Assembly: GCA_044425815.1 (NCBI GenBank)
Contig: JAWXVA010000030.1
Span: forward strand, 1 to 25,326
Direction: 5' to 3'
DNA length: 25,326 nt
DNA from: CAUPWF01 sp044425815
GTDB taxonomy: Bacteria; Bacillota; Clostridia; Lachnospirales; Lachnospiraceae
Both the position numbers and the translations under genes were made by a program. Within the stretch, counting starts at the first letter, position 1. The number at the start of each line of letters is the position of its first letter. Of the stretch, positions 8,409 to 16,036 are shown piece by piece. Below the pieces are notes generated by a model. That model ran no database searches. It was given only the letters and a program-made list of their open reading frames with translations, and had not been told where the DNA came from.

Positions 8409-10799
8409 CTAATTAGCAAATGCCTCTTTGTATACTTCTTCCATTGTCGTAACAGGAATAATCTCTATGTCTTTGGTAATCTCCGATGTGATCTTGGTAA
8501 TATCTCGTTGATTCTCTATCGGAACAAGCACTGTTTGAATCCCAGCATTCTTTGCAGCTAATAATTTTTCTTTTAACCCGCCTATAGCCAATACTCGTCC
8601 TCTCAGTGTTATTTCTCCTGTCATGGCTACATCTGCTCTTACAGGTTTATTCGTTACTGCTGATAAAATAGCTGTTGCCATCGTAATCCCTGCCGATGGT
8701 CCGTCTTTTGGCACCGCTCCTTCAGGTATATGCACATGGATATCATGTGTAGCAAAATAATTATCCTCTATCTCATACGCTGCTCCTATTGATCGAATAT
8801 AACTAATCGCTGCTGTTGCAGACTCTTTCATTACATCTCCTAATTTCCCTGTCAAAGACACTTTGCCTGTACCAGGCATTACATTTACCTCTATTTGTAA
8901 TGTAACCCCGCCAACGCTTGTCCAAGCAAGCCCTCTTACAATTCCTATTTCATCTTTCTCATTTTTCATCTGATAATGATATTTTTCTTGACCTAAATAC
9001 TTTTCTACATTGAGCTCTGTTAATCGAATCTTTTGCTTCTTCGTTTCGAGAATCTCCCTAGCTACTTTACGGCAAATAGCTCCTACTTTTCGTTCTAATT
9101 GTCGAACTCCTGCTTCTTTTGTATAATGACGCGCAATTTTCTCAATCGCAGCTTTACTTACACTAAGCTCTTTTTCTGTTAGACCATGCGCCTTCAATTG
9201 CTTCGGAATCAAATGTTGCTTAGCTATATGCACCTTTTCATTCTCTGTATAACTACTAATCTCTATAATTTCCATTCTATCTAACAACGGCCTTGGAATC
9301 GTTTGTAAAGAATTGGCTGTTGCCACAAAAAGAACTTCGGACAAATCTAACGGTACTTCAAGATAATGATCTCTAAATTTCATATTTTGTTCACCATCTA
9401 ATACTTCCAAAAGACCTGCAAACGCATCTCCTTTATGATCAGTCCCCACTTTATCTATTTCATCCAACAACATCAGTGGATTCTTGCTCCCCGCTTGTTT
9501 AATTCCATTCGCAATACGGCCTGGCATGGCACCAACATATGTTTTTCTATGACCACGAATCTCTGCTTCATCGTGTACACCGCCAAGGGAAATCCTAACA
9601 TATTGCTTCTTCATCGCATTTGCTAGCGATTTTGCAATGGACGTTTTACCTGTACCTGGTGGCCCCACTAAGCACAAAATCGGACTATGACCTTTCTTTG
9701 TCAACGTTCGAACTGCAAGAAATTCAAGGATTCTCTCTTTCACTTCTTCCATTCCATAGTGTTCACTATCTAATATCTCTGCTGCATAAGTCAAATCATG
9801 GCTATCCTTCGTAACTTTATTCCACGGCATTTCTATCATCGTTTCAATATAAGTTCGTAGTACACCATTTTCTGCTGAATTGTTATTGATATTTCTAAAC
9901 CGTTTTATTTCTTTTTTTAGCTTTTCTTTTACTTCCGCCGTAGCTTTCATCTTATCTGCTATTTTTGTGAATTCATCAGCATCAGTTAGCGTCGTATCAT
10001 CACCTAATTCTTCACGTATCACTTTTAATTGCTCTCTCAGTATAAATTCACGCTGTGACTTATCTACATTTTCTTTTACTTTCTGATGTATCGATTCTTT
10101 TATATTATTAATCTGAATCTCATCCATAATCTTTAGCAACAGTGCTGAGTATCGATCTTCTACATCTAACATTTCCAATAATAATTGAGTATCTCGATAA
10201 TCAAGCATGCAATTTCCCGCAACAACATCTACTAATTTTTCTAATTCGTTGATATCTCGAATCTGATTCAATACATCTTTTTTCAATTGTGAATTGGATG
10301 CTACAAATGTTGCATATAATTCTTTTAATTCACGTATTTGAGCTTGTTCTCCAATTTTTCTATTTTCACTAGCTTCCTGTGTAGATTCAAGGTTCTCCAT
10401 CTCCGACGCTTCCGCTGTATCAGAATGTGCTCCCTCGACTTCTAATGCATCACGTTCTAAAATGTTCACACTCGCTACTAGATATTCTTGATTTGATACT
10501 AATTCTTCTAATCTTGCTCGTTTTCGACCTACAACTAACACTCTTAAGATATCTTTTGGTAGTTTTATAATTTGTTTTATTTCTGCTACGCAACCATATT
10601 CAAATACATCTTTTTGCTCTGGTTCACTTGTATTATTGTCGCGCTGTGCAACTAGAAACAGCTGTTGTTCTTCTCGCATTGCTTGTTCCACTGCCAAAAC
10701 TGATTTTTTTCTGCTAACATCAAAATGTATTACCATCTCTGGGAGAACTGTCATCCCCCTTAATGCCACTGTTGGCAAAATTTTTCTTCCGTCTATCAT
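8409..10799 (-). CDS. lon: ATP-dependent protease Lon (LonA type)
   Basis: A cytosolic AAA+ serine protease of 796 residues, usual LonA length. The N-terminal substrate domain (about 1-200) leads through a coiled-coil to the AAA+ module with Walker A GPPGTGKT (379-386) and Walker B LMLLDEID (442-449). The protease domain has Ser702 in PKDGPSAG and Lys745 in GLKEKLLAAK as the catalytic dyad. It degrades misfolded and regulatory proteins. AAGGAG lies 7 nt before ATG 10799. An acidic, Ser/Thr-rich stretch (about 117-150) sits between the two halves of the N-domain and looks like a lineage insertion. A hairpin after clpX suggests lon can also be transcribed from its own promoter, though I could not settle on one in 10800-10935. 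Confidence 0.97.
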   Translation of the reverse strand: MIDGRKILPTVALRGMTVLPEMVIHFDVSRKKSVLAVEQAMREEQQLFLVAQRDNNTSEPEQKDVFEYGCVAEIKQIIKLPKDILRVLVVGRKRARLEELVSNQEYLVASVNILERDALEVEGAHSDTAEASEMENLESTQEASENRKIGEQAQIRELKELYATFVASNSQLKKDVLNQIRDINELEKLVDVVAGNCMLDYRDTQLLLEMLDVEDRYSALLLKIMDEIQINNIKESIHQKVKENVDKSQREFILREQLKVIREELGDDTTLTDADEFTKIADKMKATAEVKEKLKKEIKRFRNINNNSAENGVLRTYIETMIEMPWNKVTKDSHDLTYAAEILDSEHYGMEEVKERILEFLAVRTLTKKGHSPILCLVGPPGTGKTSIAKSLANAMKKQYVRISLGGVHDEAEIRGHRKTYVGAMPGRIANGIKQAGSKNPLMLLDEIDKVGTDHKGDAFAGLLEVLDGEQNMKFRDHYLEVPLDLSEVLFVATANSLQTIPRPLLDRMEIIEISSYTENEKVHIAKQHLIPKQLKAHGLTEKELSVSKAAIEKIARHYTKEAGVRQLERKVGAICRKVAREILETKKQKIRLTELNVEKYLGQEKYHYQMKNEKDEIGIVRGLAWTSVGGVTLQIEVNVMPGTGKVSLTGKLGDVMKESATAAISYIRSIGAAYEIEDNYFATHDIHVHIPEGAVPKDGPSAGITMATAILSAVTNKPVRADVAMTGEITLRGRVLAIGGLKEKLLAAKNAGIQTVLVPIENQRDITKITSEITKDIEIIPVTTMEEVYKEAFAN

Positions 10800-10935
10800 A
10801 CTAGCTCCTTATTATTTATTCCTATATCTCGTTATATTTTACACTAATTTTTCTTTTTTTACATCCTTTTTATCAAATGATAATAATATTATATTAAGGC
10901 ATTGAGCTATTTTGTACCATTTCCCAATTTTAAAG

Positions 10936-10962
10936 GTGGCGAGAACCAAAAGTTCCCGCCAC
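10936..10962 (-). terminator. Terminator-like hairpin between clpX and lon
   Basis: The minus-strand transcript can form an 11-bp stem (GTGGCGGGAAC with GTTCTCGCCAC, one G-U pair) around a short loop, 8 nt after the clpX stop. The tail CTTTAAAATT is only weakly U-rich, so it may be a partial terminator or an RNA-processing or stability element. Confidence 0.55.
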
Positions 10963-10969
10963 AGTTTTA

Positions 10970-12199
10970 CTAATATTCATAAATAGGTTCATCTTTACCT
11001 TGTACTACACCACGAGTAATAATGCATTTTTTCAGCATTTCATCTGAAGGTGCATGATACATCAAATCCATCATACTCTTTTCCATAATTGCTCGTAGGC
11101 CTCGTGCTCCTGTTTTACGTTCAAGAGAAATATTCGCCACTTCTTCTAATGCTTCTTCTTCAAATACAAGCTCTACTCCATCTAATTCAAGAAGTTTTTT
11201 GTATTGTTTTACAATCGCACTTTTAGGTTCTGTTAGAATTCTAATCAATGCATCTTTTTTAAGTAATTCCAAAGAAACTACTACCGGCACACGTCCTATT
11301 AGCTCTGGAATCAAACCAAACTTAATAAAGTCATGTGGTAGTACTTGATTTAGTAATTCTCCTACATCTTGCTCATGCTTTGAACGTACGTCTGAATTGA
11401 ATCCTACGGATTTCTTGTCAATACGTGTCTCGATAATTTTATCAATTCCTTCAAAAGCGCCACCGCAAATAAACAAAATATTTGTCGTATCTATTTGAAT
11501 TAATTCTTGGTGTGGATGCTTTCTTCCACCTTGAGGTGGTACAGACGCTACTGTTCCTTCAATAATCTTTAGCAGTGCTTGTTGCACACCTTCACCTGAA
11601 ACATCTCTTGTGATAGAAGGATTTTCTGATTTTCTTGTGATTTTATCTATTTCGTCTATATATATAATTCCATGCTCTGCTCGCTCCACATCTCCATCAG
11701 CTGCTTGGATTACTTTCAACAATATATTTTCTACATCTTCCCCTACATATCCAGCTTCTGTAAGCGCTGTAGCATCTGCTATCGCAAATGGTACATTAAG
11801 CACTTTTGCTAAAGTTTGTGCTAATAATGTCTTACCACACCCTGTAGGTCCTAGCATAAGAATATTACTTTTTTGAAGTTCTACTCCTAAATCTTTCCCT
11901 GCCAATATTCTTTTATAATGATTATAAACCGCAACTGACAATACCTTCTTCGCTTCATCTTGACCAATAACATATTCATCAAGAAGAGACTTCATCTCTT
12001 CTGGTTTAATAAGATTGATTTCTTCGGCTGTCTCATTAGATTCATAACCCAACTCTTCTTCTATTATTTCTGCGCACACTTCTACACACTCATCGCAAAT
12101 ATATGAACCATTAGGTCCTGCAATCAATTTTTTCACTTGCGATTGTTCTTTGTTACAAAATGAGCAACGGATACTATCATCGTTAAGTTTTCCTGACAT
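10970..12199 (-). CDS. clpX: ClpX, ATPase and unfoldase of ClpXP
   Basis: This 409-residue protein has the N-terminal zinc-binding domain with Cys12, Cys15, Cys35 and Cys38, then the AAA+ module: Walker A GPTGCGKT (117-124), Walker B IIYIDEID (178-185), and sensor/arginine region KTGARGLR (362-369). It unfolds tagged proteins and feeds them to ClpP. The ClpP-docking loop reads VGF (265-267) where E. coli and Bacillus have IGF, a conservative change. AGAGGTG lies 7 nt before ATG 12199. It follows clpP with 64 nt between, containing a hairpin that could lower clpX relative to clpP. Confidence 0.97.
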   Translation of the reverse strand: MSGKLNDDSIRCSFCNKEQSQVKKLIAGPNGSYICDECVEVCAEIIEEELGYESNETAEEINLIKPEEMKSLLDEYVIGQDEAKKVLSVAVYNHYKRILAGKDLGVELQKSNILMLGPTGCGKTLLAQTLAKVLNVPFAIADATALTEAGYVGEDVENILLKVIQAADGDVERAEHGIIYIDEIDKITRKSENPSITRDVSGEGVQQALLKIIEGTVASVPPQGGRKHPHQELIQIDTTNILFICGGAFEGIDKIIETRIDKKSVGFNSDVRSKHEQDVGELLNQVLPHDFIKFGLIPELIGRVPVVVSLELLKKDALIRILTEPKSAIVKQYKKLLELDGVELVFEEEALEEVANISLERKTGARGLRAIMEKSMMDLMYHAPSDEMLKKCIITRGVVQGKDEPIYEY

Positions 12200-12223
12200 G
12201 TTTTCACCTCTTATTTAGTTTAA

Positions 12224-12251
12224 AAGGGGATGTTCCTAGGAACAACCCCTT
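12224..12251 (-). terminator. Hairpin between clpP and clpX, possible attenuator
   Basis: A near-perfect inverted repeat: AAGGGG (12224-12229) and TGTTCC (12231-12236) pair with GGAACA (12239-12244) and CCCCTT (12246-12251), with one mismatch. On the minus strand it ends in CCCCTTTTAAAC. The short U tract suggests partial termination or protection of the clpP mRNA end. Confidence 0.55.
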
Positions 12252-12263
12252 CCTTTACTACTT

Positions 12264-12845
12264 TTAATGATTCTTAATAACTTCGTCAATCAATCCATAA
12301 GCCTTCGCTTCTTCTGCTGTCAAGTAATTATCTCTCTCAGTGTCTATCGCTACTTCTTGGACTGTCTTCCCTGTATTTTCTGCTAAAATCTCGTTTAATT
12401 TTTTACGAGTTTTCAAAATATGCTCTGCTGCTATTTGCATTTCTGTTGCTTGGCCTTGTGAACCACCTGAAGGTTGGTGAATCATCACTTCAGCATTTGG
12501 TAATGCAAAACGCTTTCCTTTTGTTCCTCCTGCTAATAAGAATGCACCCATACTAGCTGCCATTCCCATGCATATCGTGGAAACATCACACTTGATATAC
12601 TTCATCGTATCATAAATAGCCATCCCCGCTGTCACAGAGCCGCCTGGGCTATTAATGTATAAATGAATATCTTTATCTGGATCTTCTGCTTCTAACAATA
12701 ACAATTCAGCCACAATAACACTTGCTGCTTCGTCAGTTACTTGCTCTCCCAGAAAAATAATTCTATCCTTCAACAGACGTGAATAAATATCATAAGATCT
12801 CTCTCCACGACTTGTTTGTTCAATTACGTAAGGCACTAAAGGCAT
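12264..12845 (-). CDS. clpP: ClpP protease subunit
   Basis: A 193-residue ClpP of standard length. The catalytic triad is Ser98 in GMAASMGA, His123 in MIHQP and Asp172 in ERDNYLT. YINSPGGSVTAG (63-74) is the oxyanion/Gly-rich segment. Tetradecameric ClpP degrades proteins handed over by ClpX or another Clp ATPase. It starts at ATG 12845, 8 nt after AAGGAGG, and lies 24 nt after tig. The short N-terminus suggests little or no propeptide. Confidence 0.98.
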   Translation of the reverse strand: MPLVPYVIEQTSRGERSYDIYSRLLKDRIIFLGEQVTDEAASVIVAELLLLEAEDPDKDIHLYINSPGGSVTAGMAIYDTMKYIKCDVSTICMGMAASMGAFLLAGGTKGKRFALPNAEVMIHQPSGGSQGQATEMQIAAEHILKTRKKLNEILAENTGKTVQEVAIDTERDNYLTAEEAKAYGLIDEVIKNH

Positions 12846-12869
12846 AGTATTTCCTCCTTGAAAATCAAA

Positions 12870-14156
12870 CTATTTAATTACAGCTGCGTCTTTGATGAAT
12901 GTAACTGCTTCTTGTACAGCCATATCTTCTTTCATTTGCTTCGTTTCAGCTTCACCCATGTATTCTTTAATTTTTTCCACTTCCATTTGGTAAGTTTCTG
13001 CCATCTTTGTTAGCTCTGCTTCGAATTTTTCTGCTGAAATTTCAATTGCTTCTGCTTTTGCTATTGCTTCTAATACTAATCTTGTTTCAATACGTTGAAC
13101 AGCTTGTGGTTTCATCTCTTCCATCATTTTCTCAGCTGTCATACCTGTGTATTGCATATATTGCTCCATTGTCAATCCTTGTTGTTGCATTCTAGAAGCA
13201 AAATCATTCATCATTTGTCTTGTTTGTGTTTCAATCATCGCATCTGGAATTTCCATAGTAGCATTCGCAACTGCTGTCTCAACTAATTTATCTTCTTGTG
13301 TTCTTTCGCCTTCTGTTGCTTTACGCTCTTTGATTTTAGCTTTGATATCTGCTTTGTATTCATCTAATGTATCAAATTCAGAAACCTCTGCTGCAAATTC
13401 ATCATCCAGTTCTGGAAGCTCTTTTGCTTTGATTTCGTGTACTGTACACTTAAACACCGCTTCTTTTCCTTTTAATTCTTCTGCATGATATTCTTCTGGG
13501 AATGTTACATTCACTTCTACTTCTGTCTCTAATTCAGTACCAATTAATTGCTCTTCAAATCCTGGAATAAAAGAACCTGAACCAATTGCTAGTGGATAAT
13601 TTTCACCTTTTCCACCTTCAAAAGCTACTCCATCTACAAATCCTTCAAAGTCCATTATGATTTCATCTTTATCTGCTACTGCACGATCTTCTACTGTAAT
13701 CACTCTAGCATTCTTAGCTTGCTCTTTTTCTAATTCTTCATCAATTTCTTTTGCAGTTACTCTAGTAGAAACTTTATCCACTTCGATTCCTTTGTACTCA
13801 CCAAGTGTTACTTCTGGCTTAAGTGCAACTTCTGCTGTAAAGATAAATGATTGACCTTTACCGATTTGTACAATATCTACAGTTGGTTGAGAAACGATAT
13901 CTAACTCACATTCATCGTATGCTTTACCATATGCTTCTGGAATAAGATTGTTAGTTGCTTCTTCAAAAAAGATTTCAACTCCATACATCTTTTCAATCAT
14001 TTGACGAGGTACTTTCCCTTTTCTGAACCCTGGAACTTGAATTCCTCCTCTTTGTTTCATGTAAGCTGCTTGTACTGCTGCTTCAAATTCTTCTGCTGAA
14101 ACTTCTATAGTAAGTTTCGCCATATTTTTTTCCATTTTTTCTACTTGTAAACTCAT
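12870..14156 (-). CDS. tig: Trigger factor
   Basis: A ribosome-bound chaperone and peptidyl-prolyl isomerase of 428 residues, normal size. GFRKGKVPR (43-51) is the ribosome-docking signature in the N-domain. The FKBP-type domain follows (about 155-245, with DFEGFVDG and IPGFEEQLIG), then a long helical C-terminal domain rich in Met, Gln and Glu. It binds nascent chains at the exit tunnel. AAGGAGG lies 8 nt before ATG 14156. It heads the tig-clpP-clpX-lon-engB cluster, whose order is conserved in Bacillota, and has an extended -10 promoter upstream. No CtsR or CIRCE operator was evident. Confidence 0.98.
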   Translation of the reverse strand: MSLQVEKMEKNMAKLTIEVSAEEFEAAVQAAYMKQRGGIQVPGFRKGKVPRQMIEKMYGVEIFFEEATNNLIPEAYGKAYDECELDIVSQPTVDIVQIGKGQSFIFTAEVALKPEVTLGEYKGIEVDKVSTRVTAKEIDEELEKEQAKNARVITVEDRAVADKDEIIMDFEGFVDGVAFEGGKGENYPLAIGSGSFIPGFEEQLIGTELETEVEVNVTFPEEYHAEELKGKEAVFKCTVHEIKAKELPELDDEFAAEVSEFDTLDEYKADIKAKIKERKATEGERTQEDKLVETAVANATMEIPDAMIETQTRQMMNDFASRMQQQGLTMEQYMQYTGMTAEKMMEEMKPQAVQRIETRLVLEAIAKAEAIEISAEKFEAELTKMAETYQMEVEKIKEYMGEAETKQMKEDMAVQEAVTFIKDAAVIK

Positions 14157-14178
14157 GATATTTCCTCCTTATATGCGC

Positions 14179-14196
14179 AGGGTAATTAGTTACCCT
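14179..14196. promoter_or_regulatory. Inverted repeat in the tig leader
   Basis: AGGGTAA (14179-14185) and TTACCCT (14190-14196) are perfect inverted repeats around TTAG, between the tig promoter and its ribosome binding site. It could be an mRNA 5' stem-loop or a protein-binding site. No U tract follows, so it is not a terminator. Confidence 0.35.
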
Positions 14197-14223
14197 AATT
14201 CACCTTTTAGCAATCATCAAATA

Positions 14224-14232
14224 AGTATATCA
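14224..14232 (-). promoter_or_regulatory. Probable promoter of the tig cluster (extended -10)
   Basis: The minus strand reads TG-A-TATACT (TATACT at 14229-14224), about 70 nt before the tig start. No good -35 lies 17 nt upstream, which is usual for extended -10 promoters. Confidence 0.5.
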
Positions 14233-14298
14233 CAAAGTTTTTTAAATTTCTAGTACTATTTCATCGCTCAAATTTCATACTGTTTTCACCCATGAATT

Positions 14299-14344
14299 AT
14301 AGCAACGTTTTGTTGCTATATTGCGTTTCGTTGCAATTCGTTGC
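14299..14344. promoter_or_regulatory. Probable operator array for the XRE regulator
   Basis: ATAGCAAC (14299-14306) and GTTGCTAT (14312-14319) are perfect inverted repeats around GTTTT. TTGC then recurs at 14313, 14321, 14331 and 14341, about one helical turn apart. GTTTTGTTGC (14307-14316) and GTTTCGTTGC (14325-14334) are near-identical 18 nt apart. The array overlaps the presumed -35 of the regulator gene, as expected for autoregulation. Confidence 0.5.
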
Positions 14345-14359
14345 ATAAATATCTATTTT
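14331..14359 (+). promoter_or_regulatory. Candidate promoter of the XRE regulator gene
   Basis: TTGCAA (14331-14336) and TATTTT (14354-14359) are 17 nt apart, 47 nt before the ATG. The -35 falls within the TTGC repeats, so a protein bound there would exclude RNA polymerase. Confidence 0.4.
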
Positions 14360-14406
14360 TATGGGAATCTGATAAACTTACGATAATTAATAAAGGAGGT
14401 GCTGAT

Positions 14407-14793
14407 ATGCCGAATGTTCAATTGGCAAAAAACTTATATACTATGAGAAAACTAAATCATTTGACCCAAGATTTTGTTAGTGATTACCTGAGTATTTCCC
14501 GGCAAGCATATTCTAACTACGAAACTACTAAGCGTACCCCTGACATTGATTCCTTGGTTCGGCTGTCCGATTTATATAACATCTCATTAGATCAATTGGT
14601 CAACCATAATTTAGGTGGCGTAATTGCTGAACAAACTGGTCCTTATGCACCTGGACTTAATATAATGACTGGAGATACAATATATCTCTCCGAGGAAGAA
14701 ATTAATTTGATTATTAATTTCCGAGATTTAACTCTTGAAAACAGGAAAATATTAAATGGATTTTTTCAATCCTTAGATTACACAAAAAAGTAA
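14407..14793 (+). CDS. XRE-family transcriptional regulator
   Basis: A 128-residue protein with an N-terminal helix-turn-helix of the Cro/C1 type (about residues 5-60; LAKNLYTMRKLNHLTQ, then SISRQAYSNYE as the recognition region and ISLDQLV closing the domain). The rest has no domain I recognise; a charged helical segment (SEEEINLIINFRDL) could serve dimerisation. The start at 14407 follows AAAGGAGGT by 7 nt; the longer frame from TTG 14341 has no such site and would cover the promoter. It is the only plus-strand gene here, divergent from tig and convergent with the threonine operon. The repeats before it suggest self-control. What it senses is unknown. Confidence 0.88.
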   Translation: MPNVQLAKNLYTMRKLNHLTQDFVSDYLSISRQAYSNYETTKRTPDIDSLVRLSDLYNISLDQLVNHNLGGVIAEQTGPYAPGLNIMTGDTIYLSEEEINLIINFRDLTLENRKILNGFFQSLDYTKK

Positions 14794-14823
14794 CAACTAC
14801 CAAATTGTAGTCGTTACTTTTTT
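14784..14823. terminator. Bidirectional terminator between the XRE gene and the threonine operon
   Basis: GTAACAACTAC (14790-14800) and GTAGTCGTTAC (14807-14817) form an 11-bp stem with one mismatch (a G-U pair on the minus strand), loop CAAATT. An A run lies on the left and a T run on the right, giving a U tail in both directions. The XRE stop codon (14791-14793) lies in the stem and the apgM stop is 4 nt past it. Confidence 0.85.
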
Positions 14824-14827
14824 ATGC

Positions 14828-16027
14828 TTATTCAAATAGATGATCTATTAGTTTGTATCCATCTTTGTATATATGTCGTGAAGTTTCTGCTACTTTCTCA
14901 TTATATAGCCCCTGACTCTCATGAGCCAAACTGCTATCGTACAGCATATAAGGAATTGGATTCGCAGTATGTGTTCGTAACCGAATCGGTGTTGGATGAT
15001 CTGGAAGTACTAACATTCGATATTCCACGCCTGCCTCGTCAAGACCTTTCTTCACCACTGCAATGATTTTCTCATCTAGCCATTCAATTGCTTGTATTTT
15101 TTCTTTCATCAATCCTTGATGCCCCATCTCATCTGGTGCTTCGACATGTATATAGACAAAATCATTATCCTCATCTAACAAGGTATGCAACGCAGCTTGT
15201 GCTTTCCCCATGTAATTTGTATGCAAGCTACCATCCGCACCCTCTACATCGATGCTTTGCATCTGTGCACCTACCGCAATGCCCTTCAATAAATCAACAG
15301 CTGAAATCACCGCACCTTTCTTCCCAGTTTTCTCTTCAAAATTCGAAATCCCTGGTTTGGTTCCAGCCCCCCAAAACCATGCACTGTTTGCTGGATTTAG
15401 CCCTTTTTCTTTTCTCGCTATATTAATCGGATGTTGCACTAAGAATGCATAACTTTTTTCCATCATCTCACGTAACACATCATCTTTCGGAAGATATTCG
15501 CCTATTCTAGATGTCAATATATCATGTGGTGGTACGAGATCCATTACCTCCCCTTGCTCCCACACTAAGAGATGTCGATAACTAGTTCCTGCATAAAAGG
15601 CATATCCTTCTCTTTTCAATTCTTCTTTTAAGTCATCTATTAATTGTGTAGCTTCTTTTGTAGTAATCTCTCCTGCGCTGTGATCCGTAATAACTCGATC
15701 CTCATAATTTTCTTGTTCTTCTGAAAGTGTGACTACATTGCACCGAAACGAAACGTCTGTATTTTTCATATCCACACCTATACTTAATGCTTCAATAGGT
15801 GATCTACCTGTGTAGTATTCTTTGGGATCATATCCCATTACAGATAAATTCGCCGTGTCACTTCCTGGGCTCATGCCATCTGGCACTGTGTAAGCCATAC
15901 CAATCTCTGCATGTAATGCCATCGCATCCATCGTAGGCGTCTTAGCAACCTCTAATGGTGTGCAATTCCCCAATTCCTCCAATGGCTCATCTGCCATTCC
16001 ATCCCCAAGTACTATAATATATTTCAT
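14828..16027 (-). CDS. apgM: ApgM-like alkaline-phosphatase-superfamily enzyme, proposed homoserine kinase
   Basis: This 399-residue protein belongs to the archaeal-type cofactor-independent phosphoglycerate mutase family. LGDGMAD (7-13) supplies a metal-binding Asp, SPGSDTANLSVMGYDP (53-68) is the family signature with candidate phosphate-accepting Ser residues, and LPDHPTP near residue 345 provides further metal ligands. A bacterial subgroup is annotated as a proposed homoserine kinase because it sits beside hom in genomes lacking ThrB. Here it lies 9 nt after hom, with AGAGG 8 nt before ATG, so homoserine phosphorylation is likelier than glycolytic mutase activity. No GHMP-type thrB or thrC is in the window. 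The activity is inferred from context. Confidence 0.85.
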   Translation of the reverse strand: MKYIIVLGDGMADEPLEELGNCTPLEVAKTPTMDAMALHAEIGMAYTVPDGMSPGSDTANLSVMGYDPKEYYTGRSPIEALSIGVDMKNTDVSFRCNVVTLSEEQENYEDRVITDHSAGEITTKEATQLIDDLKEELKREGYAFYAGTSYRHLLVWEQGEVMDLVPPHDILTSRIGEYLPKDDVLREMMEKSYAFLVQHPINIARKEKGLNPANSAWFWGAGTKPGISNFEEKTGKKGAVISAVDLLKGIAVGAQMQSIDVEGADGSLHTNYMGKAQAALHTLLDEDNDFVYIHVEAPDEMGHQGLMKEKIQAIEWLDEKIIAVVKKGLDEAGVEYRMLVLPDHPTPIRLRTHTANPIPYMLYDSSLAHESQGLYNEKVAETSRHIYKDGYKLIDHLFE

Positions 16028-16036
16028 GTCCTACCT

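Noticed and set aside
10800..10935. Clear promoter for lon
   Set aside because: TAAAAT and TTGATA-like elements occur but not at usable spacing; TTATCA-TT-TGATAA is a short inverted repeat in AT-rich DNA. Left uncalled.
14299..14344. CRISPR-like repeat array
   Set aside because: Units are only 4-11 nt, with no spacers of regular length and no cas genes.
14157..14406. CtsR or CIRCE heat-shock operator before tig
   Set aside because: No GGTCAAA repeats or TTAGCACTC inverted repeat found by eye. The region holds the tig promoter, one small inverted repeat and the TTGC array, all listed separately.
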